A stretch of 64,000 bases of DNA, taken from positions 114,290 through 178,289 of the forward strand of contig JAIPCZ010000001.1 in the NCBI GenBank assembly GCA_021737975.1, given 5' to 3'. The position numbers and the translations under genes are program-made. Shown one piece after another: positions 61,191 to 64,000 of the stretch. A model generated the notes under the pieces. That model searched no databases. It saw only the letters and a list, made by a program, of their open reading frames with translations, and had not been told where the DNA came from. Numbering within the stretch: the stretch's first letter is position 1; every line of letters begins with the position of its first letter. The stretch is from Polaromonas sp. (GTDB lineage Bacteria > Pseudomonadota > Gammaproteobacteria > Burkholderiales > Burkholderiaceae_C).

Positions 61191-64000
61191 ATGAACAAAC
61201 ACGCCTCGCTCAACCGTTTTTACCGCCTGGTCTGGAGCGACCGGCTGGCTGCCTATGTGGCTGTGGCTGAAACCGCCACCGGGCGTGGCAAGCGCACCGT
61301 GCGCGCGGGGGCGTTGGCCGCCACCTTCATGGCCGCTGTGGGCCTGAGCGGGCCGTATGCCCTGGCCGGGCCGCCTATCCCACTGGCACCGCCCCTACCT
61401 ACCCAACTACCTACCCAGCTCCCCACCGGTGCGCAGGTCACCGCCGGTAGCGCTGCCGTCACCCAGGCCGGTAGCAAGATGGACGTGAACCAGACCAGCA
61501 ACCGCGCCGTCATCAACTGGAACACCTTTAACGTGGGTAGCCAGGCGCAGGTCAACTTCAACCAGCCGTCCGCCACTGCTGCCACGCTGAACCGCGTGCT
61601 TGATTCCAACCCGAGCCAGATTCTGGGCAAGATCACCGCCAACGGGCAGGTCTACTTTGTCAACCCGAACGGCGTCTACTTTGGTAAGAGCGCCAGCGTC
61701 GATGTGGGCGCACTGGTGGCTTCCACGCACAACATCAAGGACGCCGACTTCATGGCCGGCAACGCCAAGTTCAGCCGCGATGGCAGCACCGGCAGCGTCG
61801 TCAACGAAGGCGACATCCGCGCCGCACTCAACGGCTTTGTGGCCCTGCTGGCGCCCGAAGTGCGCAACGAAGGCGTCATCGTCGCGCAACTCGGTACCGT
61901 CGCACTGGCCTCGGGCGAGGCGGTCTCGCTGCAGTTCGACGGCGAAGGCCGCCTGCACAACGTCACCGTGGAGCCCTCGCAGATCAAGGCGCTGGTCGAA
62001 AACAAGGGTGCCGTGCTGGCGCCTGGCGGTCTCATCATTTTGTCGGCGCGCGCGGTGGATCGGCTGCAAGGTGGTGTGGTCAAAAACTCCGGCAAGCTGG
62101 AAGCCACCGGCATGGCGATGCGTGGCGGCAAGATTGTGCTCGACGCCTCCGATCGCATCGAGAACACCGGCAGCATCAGCGCCAACGCCGCAGTGGATGC
62201 CGCAGGCATCCTCAGCCCGGCCGGTAGCATCAGCGCCAACGCCCCCGACATCGTCAACAGCGGCAGCATCACGGCCAGCGGACTGGCTGCAAACGCTATG
62301 CAATTGATAGCTGCTTACGAACATTCCGCGGGGGCTGGAGGCACAATTGGCATAAATTCTGCCCACTTTACCCAAACCGCCACTGGCCAGCTCGATGCCA
62401 GCGGCAGCGCGGGTGGCAGCATCGCGGTCAGCGCCGGGCAAGACATCCATGCCGGGGGCGGCATCCAGGCCCAGGGCGGCGATGCAGACGGTGGCAGCAT
62501 CACCCTGGTTGCCAGCGGCAACCTCACCCTGAGCAGCGCCTTGGTGGATGCCTCTGGCGCCAGCAGCGGCGGGCGCATTCATGTGGAAGCCGGCAACAGC
62601 GCCAACCCGCGCAAGCCCACCGACCCGCCGCTGCCTGAAGACCGGCGCCCGACGCTGGCGCTGACCGGCAGCACACAGATTCGCAGCGGCTCCTCACGCG
62701 GGCGCGGCGGTGCCATCACGCTTGGCGGCGAACAGATTGGCCTGTGGGACAACACCGCGATCGACGCCAGCGGCGCGACCGGCGGCGGCACGGTTCTGGT
62801 CGGCGGCGACTGGCAAGGCAAGGGCAGCTCAGTGCCCAACGCCCAGGCGGTGGTCATGAGTGAGGGCGCGCGAATCGACGCCTCCGCCACGCAAAACGGC
62901 AGCGGCGGCAAGGTGGTGCTGTGGTCGCAGGATTACACCGGCTTCTACGGCCAAATCAGCGCACGCGGCGGCGTGCAGGGCGACGGCGGCCAGGTCGAAA
63001 CCTCCGGCCACCAGCTTGACGCCCAAGGCAGCGTCGATGCCGGCGGCGGCGGCCTGTGGCTGCTCGACCCCTACGACGTCACCACCACCTCCGCCAGCAC
63101 GGGCAACGGCACCTACGCCAGCCATACCTTCACGCCCAGCGCCAATACCGCCACCGTCGCCGTCAGCAGCATCACCGCCAGCCTCAACGCCGGCAATAGC
63201 GTCACCATCAACACCACCGGCGCCGGCACGCAAGCGGGCAACATCACCGTCAACAACGACATCGACACCGGCACCTCGACCGGCACGCGCTCGCTGACGC
63301 TCAACGCCGTCGGCCACATCAATCTCAACGCCACCATCAGGAACAGCACCGGCACCTTCGATCTCGTCCTCAATGCCGGCGGCGGCATCAGCGGCACCGG
63401 CAACATCAGCGGAACCGGCGCCACCACCTTCAACGTCGGCAGCAGTCCGCTTGGCACCTATTCCGGCATCATCAGCGGTACACGCAGCCTGACCAAGGCC
63501 GGCGCCGGCCTTGTCTACCTCACCGGCGCCAACACCTACACCGGCATCACCACTATCAGCGCCGGCACGCTGCAAATCGGCGGGGGACAGTTGGTCGGCA
63601 CGCTCGGCAGCGGCAGCGTCACCAACAATGCCGCACTGATTTTCAATCGCAGCAATGCCCTCACCGTCAGCAACCTTATTTCCGGCAGCGGCACGGTCGA
63701 GAAACTGGGCGCCGGCACGCTCACGCTCTCCGGCGCCAACACCTACGACGGCGCCACCACCATCAGCGCCGGCACCCTGGTCGTCGGCCACAACACGGCG
63801 CTGGGCAGTACCGCCGGCGGCACCACCGTCGCCAGCGGCGCCACGCTAACCCTGCTGGACGTCGCCGTCGGCGCCGAGGCCGTCACCCTGAACGGCGCCA
63901 CGCTCAGTAACTCCGCCAACACCAGCAGCCCGGCCGGCAACATCACCCTGAGCGCCAACAGCACCATTAATGCCAGCGGCACCCAGATCACGCTCTCCGG
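61191..64000 (+). CDS. TpsA exoprotein (filamentous haemagglutinin N-terminal domain), partial
   Basis: The frame is open from ATG 61191 to the right edge (936 codons seen). An extended signal peptide (MNKHASLNRFYRLVWSDRLAAYVAVAE..., cleavage near YALA at about residue 60) is followed by the TPS domain with NWNTFNVGS and NPNGVYFG, needed for recognition by TpsB. The remainder is a Ser/Gly/Thr-rich beta-helix. From about 63460 it has autotransporter-type repeats: GANTYTGITTISAGTL at 63525 and GANTYDGATTISAGTL at 63732, 207 bases apart. Its cognate TpsB is broken upstream. Role likely adhesion or contact-dependent interaction; unknown. Confidence 0.9.
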   Translation, partial: MNKHASLNRFYRLVWSDRLAAYVAVAETATGRGKRTVRAGALAATFMAAVGLSGPYALAGPPIPLAPPLPTQLPTQLPTGAQVTAGSAAVTQAGSKMDVNQTSNRAVINWNTFNVGSQAQVNFNQPSATAATLNRVLDSNPSQILGKITANGQVYFVNPNGVYFGKSASVDVGALVASTHNIKDADFMAGNAKFSRDGSTGSVVNEGDIRAALNGFVALLAPEVRNEGVIVAQLGTVALASGEAVSLQFDGEGRLHNVTVEPSQIKALVENKGAVLAPGGLIILSARAVDRLQGGVVKNSGKLEATGMAMRGGKIVLDASDRIENTGSISANAAVDAAGILSPAGSISANAPDIVNSGSITASGLAANAMQLIAAYEHSAGAGGTIGINSAHFTQTATGQLDASGSAGGSIAVSAGQDIHAGGGIQAQGGDADGGSITLVASGNLTLSSALVDASGASSGGRIHVEAGNSANPRKPTDPPLPEDRRPTLALTGSTQIRSGSSRGRGGAITLGGEQIGLWDNTAIDASGATGGGTVLVGGDWQGKGSSVPNAQAVVMSEGARIDASATQNGSGGKVVLWSQDYTGFYGQISARGGVQGDGGQVETSGHQLDAQGSVDAGGGGLWLLDPYDVTTTSASTGNGTYASHTFTPSANTATVAVSSITASLNAGNSVTINTTGAGTQAGNITVNNDIDTGTSTGTRSLTLNAVGHINLNATIRNSTGTFDLVLNAGGGISGTGNISGTGATTFNVGSSPLGTYSGIISGTRSLTKAGAGLVYLTGANTYTGITTISAGTLQIGGGQLVGTLGSGSVTNNAALIFNRSNALTVSNLISGSGTVEKLGAGTLTLSGANTYDGATTISAGTLVVGHNTALGSTAGGTTVASGATLTLLDVAVGAEAVTLNGATLSNSANTSSPAGNITLSANSTINASGTQITLS
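62295..62355 (+). repeat. Comamonadaceae-type dispersed repeat inside tpsA
   Basis: GCTAT-GCAATTG-ATAGC followed by TGCTTACG and, a little later, GGGCTGGAGGCACAATTGGCAT resembles the short palindromic repeat scattered through Polaromonas/Rhodoferax/Acidovorax genomes. It is normally intergenic. Here it is read in frame (ANAMQLIAAYEHSAGAGG) within the beta-helix part. Recognition is from memory of the family of elements. Confidence 0.5.

Noticed and set aside
62295..62355. CRISPR repeat-like palindrome
   Set aside because: Only one copy is present and there are no spacers or cas genes; it fits a dispersed repeat.

Overview
The window looks like chromosomal DNA of a GC-rich betaproteobacterium, most likely Comamonadaceae (Rhodoferax/Polaromonas/Variovorax-like). 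This is judged from the Omp32-like porin, the codon use, the protein families, and a degenerate copy of a Comamonadaceae-type dispersed repeat. I ran no database search, so family names rest on motifs and overall sequence recognition.

Bases 1-45160 are almost entirely a catabolic island for choline, glycine betaine and other methylated amines. The left edge (+) holds the tail of a corrinoid protein and a tightly overlapping set: DUF1638, PF13769, a MetV-like Cys-rich protein, methylene-THF reductase, a pterin-binding methyltransferase and a RACo-type corrinoid activase. ChoX, betaine aldehyde dehydrogenase, choline dehydrogenase and a porin follow. On the minus strand, 19850-11273 encodes serine dehydratase, heterotetrameric sarcosine oxidase (soxB-D-A-G) and a hydantoinase-A-like protein. 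After an IS3 remnant, an alpha/beta hydrolase and a GYD protein come mttB1, folB, a cobalamin-processing-like dicluster ferredoxin, a dimethylglycine-dehydrogenase-like flavoprotein and a two-gene NAD formate dehydrogenase. A LysR gene is divergent from a second set: mttB2, a second flavoprotein-GcvT fusion, a second soxB-D-A-G, a membrane di-iron desaturase-like protein and a PhnD-like binding protein.

The genes can be read as one pathway. Choline is oxidised to betaine. MttB, the corrinoid protein and the pterin methyltransferase move one methyl group to tetrahydrofolate. Flavoproteins and sarcosine oxidase remove the other two as 5,10-methylene-THF or formaldehyde. Glycine passes through serine to pyruvate. 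Methyl-THF is oxidised by the MetV/MetF pair and formate by the formate dehydrogenase. The duplication of mttB, flavoprotein and sox suggests two substrates.

Bases 45229-51774 hold a MocR regulator divergent from a GMC oxidoreductase, an aldehyde dehydrogenase and an enolase-superfamily enzyme, then a universal stress protein. Bases 51775-54007 are a patchy region with degenerate repeats, a ParE-type toxin-antitoxin pair and a small secreted PF00174 protein. From 54008 to the right edge lies a sensor kinase/response regulator pair and a two-partner secretion locus: tpsB, sapC, tpsA. The tpsB gene is split by a complete group II intron inserted in antisense. Removing the intron restores a 568-residue reading frame exactly. 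The tpsA gene runs off the right edge. No tRNA, rRNA or CRISPR array was seen.
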